Shown: positions 17,401 to 25,122 of the stretch, one piece after another
Layout: each line of letters opens with the position of its first letter
Numbering within the stretch: position 1 is the first letter of the stretch
NCBI RefSeq assembly: GCF_002796985.1
Contig: NZ_PEKX01000007.1
Span: 1,106,284-1,170,283, forward strand
Direction: 5' to 3'
DNA from: Pseudomonas sp.
GTDB taxonomy: Bacteria; Pseudomonadota; Gammaproteobacteria; Pseudomonadales; Pseudomonadaceae
Length of the DNA stretch: 64,000 nucleotides
The notes under the pieces: generated by a model
Told to the model about the DNA's origin: nothing
Database searches by the model: none
The model's input: the letters and a program-made list of their open reading frames with translations, nothing else
Position numbers and translations under genes: made by a program

Positions 17401-17716
17401 CGGCGGATTGTGCCGGAGGTGGCGACTCGCCGTGCTCGTCAATGAACCGCAACAGCAGGGCGACGCAGTGCTTGCAGTCGAAGCCGACCGGGCAATCACA
17501 ACGGCAGTCGAGGGTGTTGCCACTTTGCGACAGACTGATTTTCTGCCGATAGCGATAGCTGCTTGAGCCTTTGCACGAGCCTTCCAGCGAGCGTTCGGCG
17601 ATACGCAGAATGCTCGCCCGGCCTTCCCGGGCATAGCTCTCTCCGCGAACGAGGGTGACGGCTGGAAAAAGCCTGCGCCAGGGAATGCGTTGCAAGTGCT
17701 CTACGAATTCGCCCAT
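14426..17716 (-). CDS. SNF2-family helicase with N-terminal SWIM zinc finger
   Basis: A 1096-residue Swi2/Snf2 ATPase. A SWIM finger (CDCPVGFDCKHCVALL) lies near residue 75-90. Then comes a long middle region of unknown fold, then the DEAD-like domain with Walker A GDDMGLGKTLQL near 655, the DEAQ box near 753 and LTGTPLENHLGELWS. The helicase C domain carries SLKAGGTGLNLTAADTVIHYD and the arginine-finger motif QATDRAYRISQ near 1030. It is not RapA, which lacks SWIM. Such proteins move along duplex DNA, and bacterial roles are poorly known. It starts 19 bases after csiV, which follows mfd, suggesting one transcript. Confidence 0.93.
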   Translation of the reverse strand: MGEFVEHLQRIPWRRLFPAVTLVRGESYAREGRASILRIAERSLEGSCKGSSSYRYRQKISLSQSGNTLDCRCDCPVGFDCKHCVALLLRFIDEHGESPPPAQSAGPAAPRPAVKPAAHLSANLAGWLKKLPGALKAPAEAKAPHTQPLYYRLTNNGRVFIHTQLQGEDGRSLGHVRLSSISTALGRGVTEQDQRILLRALGCTGVQPHDNEVLLSGRDGSELLEMIVRSGQLFFDLEHPDGRLQAGAELPAQMTWREQADGSYVAAWQVESDPQPQLLTHLCPPWYVQRQSSRIGPLRHDLPDALATHLLGAPPVYPEEAALFGLQLKQLAPQAPLPLPTKEHRLVDVQPVAHLLLSGQHDHYRRSDQYQASLRFAYGKHFVHGPARSDQPIRTLEDDTFVVIERQPKTEQALRKKLQRLKLKKLAKYHAPVQLGDHYECYRPLDESLWAAIVPLLRELRHEGWVVEIDARFPFDFSAVENWYAHVEEEPGLAWFELELGIVVDGQRISLLQPLLEMIRRPPPALLGGDAQGELPLRLNAQRQADGAPLTVSLPLARVRAMIQHLESLLLASSEHDDTRLRLPGADASLLTLLDEQPLHWEGSDNLLRLARRLRDYHQQPCATPDGLHAQLRPYQTQGLTWMQALRNMELGGILGDDMGLGKTLQLLAHILTEKNAGRLDQPALVLMPTSLVANWQDEAARFAPELRVLTLHGSNRHKDFDALGQYDLLLSTYALLPRDIEELSRQPLHMVVFDEAQYLKNARSKSAKAAARLTARQRLCLTGTPLENHLGELWSLFNLVLPGWLGDERSFARLYRNPIERAANGQRLAHLNTRIKPFLLRRRKDQVASELPPKSEITHWVELSDTQRDLYETVRLAMDRKVREEIQRKGLARSHIVVLEALLKLRQVCCDPRLLDKDLAAADSGKLASLLDMLEELLAEGRRVLLFSQFTSMLELIQAELDERGVPYSLLTGETRNRRQPVENFQQGRVPLFLISLKAGGTGLNLTAADTVIHYDPWWNPAVEQQATDRAYRISQDKPVFVYKLIARGTLEEKIQQLQAKKAALAAGVLEDGKDSGLQLQSSDIDALFAPLPKG

Positions 17717-17735
17717 GGCGCACGCCTATCTCCCT

Positions 17736-18398
17736 TTACTGCTGTTCGGGCTGGCTTTGCGGTGGGGCCTCAAAGCCGCCATCTGCCGGCGCAGCCGGTG
17801 CCGGCTGCTGCGGGGTGTCAGGGCCGGTGGGCGCCTCGTCTTCCATGCCGGGCGGCGGCGCGGAGGCGGGGCGGGCGTTGAGCGGGGTGACCTTGATCAG
17901 CATGCCCAGGCTGGGGTGGTCAAGGTAGGTCAGCACGCTGTTCTTCAGGCTGGCTTCCTGGACCATGTGCTGGCTGGCGGCGAGCAGGCCATCCTGGCCG
18001 AATTGGTTGATCCAGAAGTCGGTCTGGGTGTTCACGAAGCGCTGCTGGCTCAGGGTGACGGTGCCTTCCACCGGGAAGTGGCCGTCACGCTGGGCGCCTT
18101 CGCTCAGGGAGATCTTCACCGGGTTGGCATCGATCTCCTGGCGCCAGGCCTTGTGCATCAGCACCTGGAAGCCTTCGTTCTGCTTGAGCTTGGCGACCTG
18201 CGCATCCATTGCGGTCGGGCGCGAGCTATCCGGGCCCGGCGGTTGCGCGCCCTTGGCCCAGTCGTCGGGCGCGGGGCGGCTGGCGAACACGGCGTCGCCA
18301 GACTGCTGGAACAGGATCAGCTCCACCTGGTAGGGCTCGGCGAAGGCGGCTGGCGAGAGAAGCGCCAGCGACAGCAGCAGGGGTTGGAACAGGCGCAT
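17736..18398 (-). CDS. CsiV-family exported protein
   Basis: A 220-residue exported protein: signal peptide MRLFQPLLLSLALLSPAAFA, then EPYQVELILFQQ typical of the CsiV family, and a Pro/Ala-rich tail of about 45 residues. In Vibrio, CsiV binds peptidoglycan and supports LPS-related cell-separation functions; the role in Pseudomonas is not established. The ATG at 18398 follows AAGGACC and gives a normal signal peptide; a TTG six bases upstream is less likely. It follows mfd after 11 bases. Confidence 0.85.
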   Translation of the reverse strand: MRLFQPLLLSLALLSPAAFAEPYQVELILFQQSGDAVFASRPAPDDWAKGAQPPGPDSSRPTAMDAQVAKLKQNEGFQVLMHKAWRQEIDANPVKISLSEGAQRDGHFPVEGTVTLSQQRFVNTQTDFWINQFGQDGLLAASQHMVQEASLKNSVLTYLDHPSLGMLIKVTPLNARPASAPPPGMEDEAPTGPDTPQQPAPAAPADGGFEAPPQSQPEQQ

Positions 18399-18409
18399 GC
18401 ACAAGGTCC

Positions 18410-21400
18410 TTAGTGAGTCTGTGGCGTGAGGCGCTCAAGCAGCGCCTCCAGCGTGTTGAACCGTTCTTCCGGGCGCTCCATGGGCACCTGGAACTTGAAG
18501 AGGGTGGCCCCTTCGAATTTGTACCGATTGGGCTGGCTCTGGATCATCTTGATCAGAACCAGCGGGTCGACGCAGGTATCGGCGGCGAATTCTACCCGTC
18601 CGCCCTGTGGGCCGGCATCTACCTTCACGATCCCGAGCTTTTCTGCCTGCAGTTTCAGCAAAGTCAGACGGATCAGGTTCTTCGCCGGCTCCGGCAGCAG
18701 GCCGAAGCGGTCGATCATTTCCACCTGCAGCTCGCGCAGGCCATCTTCGTCGGCGGCGTTGGCGATGCGCTTGTAGAGGATCAGGCGGCCGTGGACGTCC
18801 GGCAGGTAATCCTCGGGGATCAGCGCCGGCACGCGCAGGTTGATGTCGGGGCCGCCACCCAGCGGTTGCTCCAGGTTTGGTTGCTCGCCTTTGCGAATGG
18901 CCTTCACCGCGCGCTCGAGCATTTCCATGTAGAGGGTGAAGCCCACCGCCTGGATCTGCCCACTCTGGCCGTCGCCAAGCAGTTCGCCGGCGCCGCGGAT
19001 TTCCAGATCATGGGTGGCCAGCACGAAACCGGCGCCGAGGTCCTGGGCGTTGGCAATGGCTTCCAGGCGTTTTTCGGCGTCCGGGGTCATCTGCTTGCGC
19101 GGCGGGGTGAGCAGGTAGGCGTAGGCCTGGTGGTGGCTGCGGCCAACACGCCCGCGCAACTGGTGCAGCTGGGCCAGGCCGAATTTGTCGGCGCGTTCGA
19201 TGAGGATGGTGTTGGCGCTGGGCACGTCGATGCCGGTTTCGATGATGGTCGAGGCCACCAGCACGTTGAAGCGCTTGTGGTAGAAGTCGCTCATCACCCG
19301 CTCCAGATCGCGCTCGTGCATCTGCCCGTGGCCGATGCCGATGCGCGCCTCCGGCACCAGTTCGGCCAGATCGCGGGCGCATTTCTCGATGGTTTTCACT
19401 TCGTTGTGCAGGAAGTACACCTGGCCGCCGCGCAGCAGTTCGCGCAGCAGGGCTTCCTTGATTACCGATTTCTGTTCTTCCATGACGAAGGTGCGCACGG
19501 AGAGGCGGCGCGCCGGCGGCGTGGCGATGATCGACAGGTCGCGCATGCCGGCCACAGCCATGTTGAGCGTGCGCGGGATCGGCGTGGCGGTGAGGGTGAG
19601 GATGTCCACCTCGCTGCGCAGGGCCTTGAGCTGTTCCTTCTGGCGTACGCCGAAACGGTGCTCCTCGTCGATGATCACCAGGCCGAGGTTCTTGAACTTG
19701 ACGTCGTCCTGCAGCAGCTTGTGGGTGCCGATGACGATGTCGACCTTGCCCTCGGCCAGCTGTGCCACGGCGCCTTCGACTTCCTTGGCGGACTTGAAGC
19801 GGCTCATGACCTCGACCGTCACCGGCCAATCGGCGAAGCGGTCGCGGAAGCTGTTGTAGTGCTGCTGGGCGAGGAGGGTGGTCGGCACCAGCACGGCGAC
19901 CTGCTTGCCGCTATGGACCGCGACGAAGGCCGCGCGCATCGCCACTTCGGTCTTGCCGAAGCCCACGTCGCCGCAGACCAGGCGGTCCATCGGCTTGTCG
20001 GCGAGCATGTCGGCGACTACCGCTTCGATGGCGGTCTGCTGGTCCGGGGTTTCCTCGAAGGGGAAGCCGGCGGAGAAGGTGGCGTAGTCGGCCAGCGGGT
20101 CCTTGAAGGCATAACCCTTGCGCGCGGCGCGGCGGGCGTAGATGTCCAGCAGTTCGGCGGCGACGTCGCGGACCTGTTCGGCGGCCTTGCGCTTGGCCTT
20201 CTGCCAGGTTTCCGAGCCGAGCTTGTGCAGCGGTGCCAGGGCGTCGTCGCTGCCGGTGTAGCGAGCGATCAGGTGCAGGTTGGCCACCGGCACGTAGAGC
20301 TTGGCTTCGTCGGCGTATTGCAGGGCGAGGAATTCGGCGTTCTGGCTGTCGATCTCCAGGGTGATCAGGCCCATGTAGCGACCGACGCCGTGATCGATAT
20401 GCACCACCGGCGCGCCTTCGCGCAGCTCGGTGAGGTTCTTGATGACGTTGTCGCCACCTTCGCGGGTCTTCTCGCGGCGCCGGCGCTGCATGACGCGCTG
20501 GCCGAACAGCGGGCTCTCGGCCACCAGGGCGATGCCCGGCTGACTCTTCTCGCCGTCGAGCAGCAGGCCTTCGTCCATCGGTGCGATGGTGATCGCCAGG
20601 CGGTCCTTGTGCGCCAGGAAGCCCGGCCAGCCCTCGACTTCCACCGGACGCAGCTTCAGCCGCGCCAGCAGTTCCAGCAGCACTTCGCGGCGGCCGGCGG
20701 ATTCGGCAGTGAACAGGATGCGCCCATCGAACTGCTCGATGAACTGGCGCAGGCGCGCCAATGGTTCGGTGGCCTTGGCCTCGATGGCCAGCTCCGGCAG
20801 CGGCTGCGCAGGGAAGCGCTCGCGGCCGACGCCGGCCTCGAGCGGCTCGGGGCTGACCACCACGCGCGGCCAGTTTTTCAGGCGGGCGAAGCAGTCTTCG
20901 ACCGGCAGGAATACTTCGGCGGGCGGCAGCAGCGGACGCTCGGGGTCGTAGCGACGGTCCTCGTAGCGGCTGCGCACGTCGGTCCAGAACTGCTCGGCGG
21001 CAGTCTCGATGCCGGGCAGGGAGAACACCTGAGTGTCCTGCGGCAGATAGTCGAACAGCGTCGAAGTCTCGCCATCTTCGAAGAACAGCGGGATGTAGTA
21101 CTCGATGCCGGCAGGTGTCAGGCCGCTGGCCAGGTCCTGGTAGATCGGGCAGCGACGGTAATCGACGTCGAAGCGCTCGCGGAAGCGGCCGCGAAAGCCG
21201 GTAACGGCGTCCTTGCGCAGCGGGAACTCGCGGGCCGGCAGCAGGCGGATACTCTCCACCTTGTCGATGGAGCGCTGGGTTTCCGGGTCGAAGGTGCGCA
21301 GCGTCTCGATCTCGTCATCGAACAGGTCGATGCGGTAGGGCAGCTCGCTGCCCATCGGGAACAGGTCGATCAGCGCGCCGCGCACGGCGAACTCGCCGTG

Positions 21401-21874
21401 TTCGTAGACGGTATCCACGCAGCGATAGCCGGCGGCCTCGAAGCGGCTGCGCATCTGCTCGACGTCGAGTTTCTGGCCGACATCCAGGACCAGGCTGCTG
21501 CCGAGCAGGAACTTGGCCGGCGCCAGGCGGTGCAGGGCGGTGGTGATGGGCACCACCAGCACACCGCGGCGCAGCTCGGGCAACTGATAAAGGGTGGCGA
21601 CGCGCTGGGAAATGATGTCCTGGTGCGGCGAGAACACGTCGTAGGGCAGGGTTTCCCAGTCCGGCAGCTGCAGCACTGGCAGGTCCGGCGCAAAGAAGCG
21701 CAGCTCCTGCTCCAGGCGCTCGGCGCTCTGGCTGTCGGCAGTCAGCAACAGGGTGAAACGCTTCGCCGGCCCGGCCGCTTCAGCGATGGCCAGGCTCAGG
21801 GCGGCTCCGGGGAGGTTGCCCCAGGATTGCTTGCCGGCAGCGGTCGGCAATGTAGGAATGCGCAATACGGACAC
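18410..21874 (-). CDS. mfd: Transcription-repair coupling factor Mfd
   Basis: A 1154-residue protein that removes RNA polymerase stalled at lesions and recruits UvrA. The N-terminal UvrB-homology region includes LPDWETLPYDVFSPHQDIISQR, followed by the RNA polymerase-interaction domain (VVHIDHGVGRYMGL) and the RecG-like translocase with Walker A GDVGFGKTEVA near 640 and IIDEEHRFGVRQ near 736. The C-terminal autoinhibitory domain ends EALLERLTPQTH. Translation begins at GTG 21874, which reproduces the conserved MSVLRIP start. It is divergent from the GAPDH gene and leads the mfd-csiV-SNF2 group. Confidence 0.97.
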   Translation of the reverse strand: MSVLRIPTLPTAAGKQSWGNLPGAALSLAIAEAAGPAKRFTLLLTADSQSAERLEQELRFFAPDLPVLQLPDWETLPYDVFSPHQDIISQRVATLYQLPELRRGVLVVPITTALHRLAPAKFLLGSSLVLDVGQKLDVEQMRSRFEAAGYRCVDTVYEHGEFAVRGALIDLFPMGSELPYRIDLFDDEIETLRTFDPETQRSIDKVESIRLLPAREFPLRKDAVTGFRGRFRERFDVDYRRCPIYQDLASGLTPAGIEYYIPLFFEDGETSTLFDYLPQDTQVFSLPGIETAAEQFWTDVRSRYEDRRYDPERPLLPPAEVFLPVEDCFARLKNWPRVVVSPEPLEAGVGRERFPAQPLPELAIEAKATEPLARLRQFIEQFDGRILFTAESAGRREVLLELLARLKLRPVEVEGWPGFLAHKDRLAITIAPMDEGLLLDGEKSQPGIALVAESPLFGQRVMQRRRREKTREGGDNVIKNLTELREGAPVVHIDHGVGRYMGLITLEIDSQNAEFLALQYADEAKLYVPVANLHLIARYTGSDDALAPLHKLGSETWQKAKRKAAEQVRDVAAELLDIYARRAARKGYAFKDPLADYATFSAGFPFEETPDQQTAIEAVVADMLADKPMDRLVCGDVGFGKTEVAMRAAFVAVHSGKQVAVLVPTTLLAQQHYNSFRDRFADWPVTVEVMSRFKSAKEVEGAVAQLAEGKVDIVIGTHKLLQDDVKFKNLGLVIIDEEHRFGVRQKEQLKALRSEVDILTLTATPIPRTLNMAVAGMRDLSIIATPPARRLSVRTFVMEEQKSVIKEALLRELLRGGQVYFLHNEVKTIEKCARDLAELVPEARIGIGHGQMHERDLERVMSDFYHKRFNVLVASTIIETGIDVPSANTILIERADKFGLAQLHQLRGRVGRSHHQAYAYLLTPPRKQMTPDAEKRLEAIANAQDLGAGFVLATHDLEIRGAGELLGDGQSGQIQAVGFTLYMEMLERAVKAIRKGEQPNLEQPLGGGPDINLRVPALIPEDYLPDVHGRLILYKRIANAADEDGLRELQVEMIDRFGLLPEPAKNLIRLTLLKLQAEKLGIVKVDAGPQGGRVEFAADTCVDPLVLIKMIQSQPNRYKFEGATLFKFQVPMERPEERFNTLEALLERLTPQTH

Positions 21875-21961
21875 GGGCAGTCGTGGCTCCGGTCGAGGGA
21901 TTTGACCGGGGGGATTGTAACTATCCCGATTGACGGATGTCAGTCATACGACCGCTGCGGA

Positions 21962-21990
21962 TTGCCGGCGATTGTTCACGCCGTCATAAT
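21962..21990 (+). promoter_or_regulatory. Predicted promoter of the GAPDH gene
   Basis: TTGCCG at 21962-21967 and CATAAT at 21985-21990 with a 17-base spacer, giving a leader of about 36 bases before GTG 22033. Confidence 0.55.
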
Positions 21991-22032
21991 GTAGCCCCTT
22001 TTTTCTTCTCCTACATGTGGAAGGTATTGCCC

Positions 22033-23481
22033 GTGACCCAGAAGCCCGACCAGTGTCTCGGTGAGTGGATCGATCGTGAAGCCCTCGCGGAAGCCATGAT
22101 TCCGCTGATCGGTCAGCTGTACCGTAACAACAACGTGGTGACCTCGATCTACGGCCGTGGCCTGATCAACCGTTCGGTGATCGCGATCCTCAAAGCGCAC
22201 CGTTTCGCCCGTCACCGCCTGGCCGAAGAAGGCGGGCTGTCGGTTCACGACACTTTCCCGATCCTCAAGGCGATGAGCGAGCTCAAGCTGGGCGCCGCTT
22301 CCGTCGACCTGGGCAAGATGGTCGCCAAGTTCAAGACCGAAGGTAACGGCCGCAGCATCGAGCAGTTCACCAAGGACGAGCTCGCCGACGTGGTCGGCAA
22401 GCAGAACGGCGGCGCCCGCGAAGGCACCGACGTCGTCCTGTACGGTTTCGGCCGTATCGGTCGCCTGCTGGCCCGTATCCTCATCGAGAAGACCGGTGGC
22501 GGCGACGGCCTGCGTCTGCGCGCCATCGTCGTGCGCAAGGGCGCCGAGAACGACCTGGTCAAGCGCGCCAGCCTGCTGCGTCGTGACTCCGTGCATGGTC
22601 CGTTCGATGGCACCATCACCATCGATGAAGAAAACAACACCATCACCGCCAACGGCAACCTGATCCAGGTGATCTACTCCAACGACCCGGCGTCGATCGA
22701 CTACACCCAGTACGGCATCAAGAAAGCCCTGCTGGTCGACAACACCGGCAAGTGGCGTGACGCCGAAGGCCTGGGCCAGCACCTGAAGTGCCCGGGTATC
22801 GACCGCGTGATCCTCACCGCTCCGGGCAAGGGCGCGCTGAAGAACGTCGTGCATGGCATCAACCATGGCGACATCACCGCTGACGACAAGATCGTTTCGG
22901 CCGCTTCCTGCACCACCAACGCCATCGTGCCGGTGCTCAAGGCTGTGAATGACCAGTACGGCATCATCAACGGTCACGTCGAAACCGTTCACTCGTTCAC
23001 CAACGACCAGAACCTGATCGACAACTTCCACAAGGGCAGCCGCCGTGGCCGCGCCGCGCCGCTGAACATGGTGATCACCGAGACTGGCGCCGCTACCGCT
23101 GCTGCCAAGGCTCTGCCGGTTCTGAAAGGCAAGCTGACCGGCAACGCCATCCGCGTTCCGACGCCGAACGTCTCCATGGCCATCCTCAACCTGAACCTGG
23201 AAAAGGCCACCAACCGCGAAGAGATCAACGAGTACCTGCGCCAGATGGCCATGCACTCGGATCTGCAGAAGCAGATCGACTTCGTCTCCTCCCAGGAAGT
23301 GGTTTCCACCGACTTCGTCGGTTCCCGCCATGCGGGCGTCGTCGATGCCGAGGCGACCATCGCCAACGACAACCGCGTCGTCCTCTACGTCTGGTACGAC
23401 AACGAGTTCGGCTACAGCTGCCAGGTTGTCCGCGTGATGGAAGACATGGCTGGTGTAAACCCGCCGGCTTTCCCGTGCTGA
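22033..23481 (+). CDS. Long glyceraldehyde-3-phosphate dehydrogenase
   Basis: A 482-residue GAPDH, about 150 residues longer than the classical enzyme. Residues 1-130 form a conserved helical extension (GEWIDREALAEAMIPLIGQLYRNN...). The Rossmann motif GFGRIGR is at 138-144 and the catalytic Cys293 in SAASCTTNA. It catalyses the NAD(P)-linked triose phosphate step; in pseudomonads this paralogue is generally assigned to gluconeogenic growth, which is inferred here. GTG 22033 is preferred because AAGG lies eight bases upstream; ATG 22015 is in frame but lacks a ribosome site. A terminator follows at 23498. Confidence 0.93.
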   Translation: MTQKPDQCLGEWIDREALAEAMIPLIGQLYRNNNVVTSIYGRGLINRSVIAILKAHRFARHRLAEEGGLSVHDTFPILKAMSELKLGAASVDLGKMVAKFKTEGNGRSIEQFTKDELADVVGKQNGGAREGTDVVLYGFGRIGRLLARILIEKTGGGDGLRLRAIVVRKGAENDLVKRASLLRRDSVHGPFDGTITIDEENNTITANGNLIQVIYSNDPASIDYTQYGIKKALLVDNTGKWRDAEGLGQHLKCPGIDRVILTAPGKGALKNVVHGINHGDITADDKIVSAASCTTNAIVPVLKAVNDQYGIINGHVETVHSFTNDQNLIDNFHKGSRRGRAAPLNMVITETGAATAAAKALPVLKGKLTGNAIRVPTPNVSMAILNLNLEKATNREEINEYLRQMAMHSDLQKQIDFVSSQEVVSTDFVGSRHAGVVDAEATIANDNRVVLYVWYDNEFGYSCQVVRVMEDMAGVNPPAFPC

Positions 23482-23497
23482 TTCAGGCGGATTAGGG

Positions 23498-23525
23498 AAA
23501 CGGGAGCTCTCGGGCTCCCGTTTTT
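23498..23525 (+). terminator. Terminator of the GAPDH gene
   Basis: A ten-base perfect stem AAACGGGAGC (23498-23507) and GCTCCCGTTT (23514-23523), loop TCTCGG, running into a T tract at 23521-23525. Confidence 0.92.
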
Positions 23526-23589
23526 CGTTAGTGGCACCCCCATAACCATCGATAAAATCTGCCAATTCCCGAACCTGGAAAGACTTCAA

Positions 23590-24987
23590 ATGGATGGACA
23601 ACATCTGCATGAAGGCGAGCTGAAGCGCGGTCTGAAGAACCGCCATATCCAGCTGATCGCCCTCGGCGGCGCCATCGGTACCGGCCTGTTCCTGGGCTCG
23701 GCCGGGGTCCTGCAATCCGCCGGCCCGTCGATGATCCTCGGCTACGCCATCGGTGGCTTCATCGCCTTCCTGATCATGCGCCAGCTGGGCGAGATGATCG
23801 TCGAGGAGCCCGTCGCCGGTTCCTTCAGCCACTTCGCGCACAAGTACTGGGGCGGTTTCGCCGGCTTCATGTCCGGCTGGAACTACTGGGTGCTGTACAT
23901 TCTGGTGGGTATGTCGGAGCTGACCGCGGTCGGCAAGTACATCCAGTTCTGGTGGCCGGACTTCCCGACCTGGGCGACGGCGGCGGTGTTCTTCGTCCTG
24001 ATCAACGCCATCAACCTGTTCAACGTGAAGGCCTTTGGCGAAACCGAGTTCTGGTTCGCGATCATCAAGGTGGTTGCCATCATCGGCATGATCCTGCTCG
24101 GCGTCTGGCTGCTGGCAACCGGCACTGGCGGCCCGCAGGCATCAGTGAGCAACCTGTGGGTGCACGGCGGCTTCTTCCCCAATGGCCTGAAGGGGCTGGT
24201 GATGGTCCTGGCGATCATCATGTTCTCCTTCGGTGGTCTGGAGCTGGTGGGCATCACCGCCGCCGAAGCCTCGGAGCCGAAGAAGGTGATCCCCAAGGCG
24301 ATCAACCAGGTCATCTACCGGATCCTGATCTTCTATATCGGCGCCCTGGCGGTCCTGCTCTCGCTGTACCCCTGGGATGCGCTGCTGCAGAGCATCAGCA
24401 GCGCTGGCGACCCCTACAGCGGCAGCCCGTTCGTGAAGGTGTTCTCGCTGATGGGCAGCGACATGGCGGCCAACGTACTGAACTTTGTGGTTCTGACTGC
24501 CGCGCTGTCGGTCTACAACAGCTGCGTGTACTGCAACAGCCGCATGCTCTACGGCCTGGCCGAGCAGGGCGATGCCCCGCGCGCGTTCGCCAAGGTCGAT
24601 GACCGCGGTGTGCCGCTGCTGGCTATCGGCGTCTCGGCGTTCATTACCCTCGCCTGCGTGGTGGTCAACTACGTGATCCCGCACCAGGCGCTGGAGCTGC
24701 TGATGTCCCTGGTGGTCGCGGCGCTGGTGATCAACTGGGCGATGATCAGCCTGGCCCACATGAAGTTCCGCAAGGCCATGGTGGCCAAGGGTGTGCAGCC
24801 GTTCTTCCGCGCGCTGTGGTACCCCTTCGGCAACTGGCTGTGCCTGGCCTTCGTGGTGTTCATCCTGGGCATCATGCTGCAGATCCCGGGTATCGATGTG
24901 TCGGTGTATGCGATCCCGGTGTGGATCGTGCTGATGGGGCTGTGCTACCTGTTCAAGCGCAAGTCCCCGGCCAAGGCCAACGCCTGA
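23590..24987 (+). CDS. aroP: Aromatic amino acid permease, AroP-like APC transporter
   Basis: A 465-residue inner-membrane transporter of the amino acid/polyamine/organocation superfamily with about 12 predicted membrane segments. It begins LKRGLKNRHIQLIALGGAIGTGLFLGS, the TM1 signature of the AroP/PheP/ProY group, and has EASEPKKVIPKAINQVIYRI in the TM6-7 region. The position equals that of aroP1 in P. aeruginosa. Substrate specificity (Phe/Tyr/Trp) is by family, and proline or another amino acid is possible. It is monocistronic, between two near-identical terminators. Confidence 0.88.
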   Translation: MDGQHLHEGELKRGLKNRHIQLIALGGAIGTGLFLGSAGVLQSAGPSMILGYAIGGFIAFLIMRQLGEMIVEEPVAGSFSHFAHKYWGGFAGFMSGWNYWVLYILVGMSELTAVGKYIQFWWPDFPTWATAAVFFVLINAINLFNVKAFGETEFWFAIIKVVAIIGMILLGVWLLATGTGGPQASVSNLWVHGGFFPNGLKGLVMVLAIIMFSFGGLELVGITAAEASEPKKVIPKAINQVIYRILIFYIGALAVLLSLYPWDALLQSISSAGDPYSGSPFVKVFSLMGSDMAANVLNFVVLTAALSVYNSCVYCNSRMLYGLAEQGDAPRAFAKVDDRGVPLLAIGVSAFITLACVVVNYVIPHQALELLMSLVVAALVINWAMISLAHMKFRKAMVAKGVQPFFRALWYPFGNWLCLAFVVFILGIMLQIPGIDVSVYAIPVWIVLMGLCYLFKRKSPAKANA

Positions 24988-24997
24988 ACCGGTTGAG

Positions 24998-25026
24998 AAA
25001 CGGGAGCTTCGGCTCCCGTTTTCTTT
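24998..25026 (+). terminator. Terminator of aroP
   Basis: Stem AAACGGGAGC (24998-25007) and GCTCCCGTTT (25012-25021) with a TTCG tetraloop and trailing TCTTTT. Its arms are identical to those of the GAPDH terminator 1.5 kb upstream. Confidence 0.93.
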
Positions 25027-25122
25027 TGGTAATGCACCTTTGCCAGAGCGGAAACAGTGGCTCGGGGTGCTTGCGGTAGAATGCCCGGCGGCGGGCAGAT
25101 GAGGGACGGCAGGAGGTGCCGA

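Noticed and set aside
18209..21994. A 1261-codon plus-strand open frame opposite mfd
   Set aside because: It lies antisense to the well-supported mfd over its whole length and has the low-complexity composition typical of such shadows.
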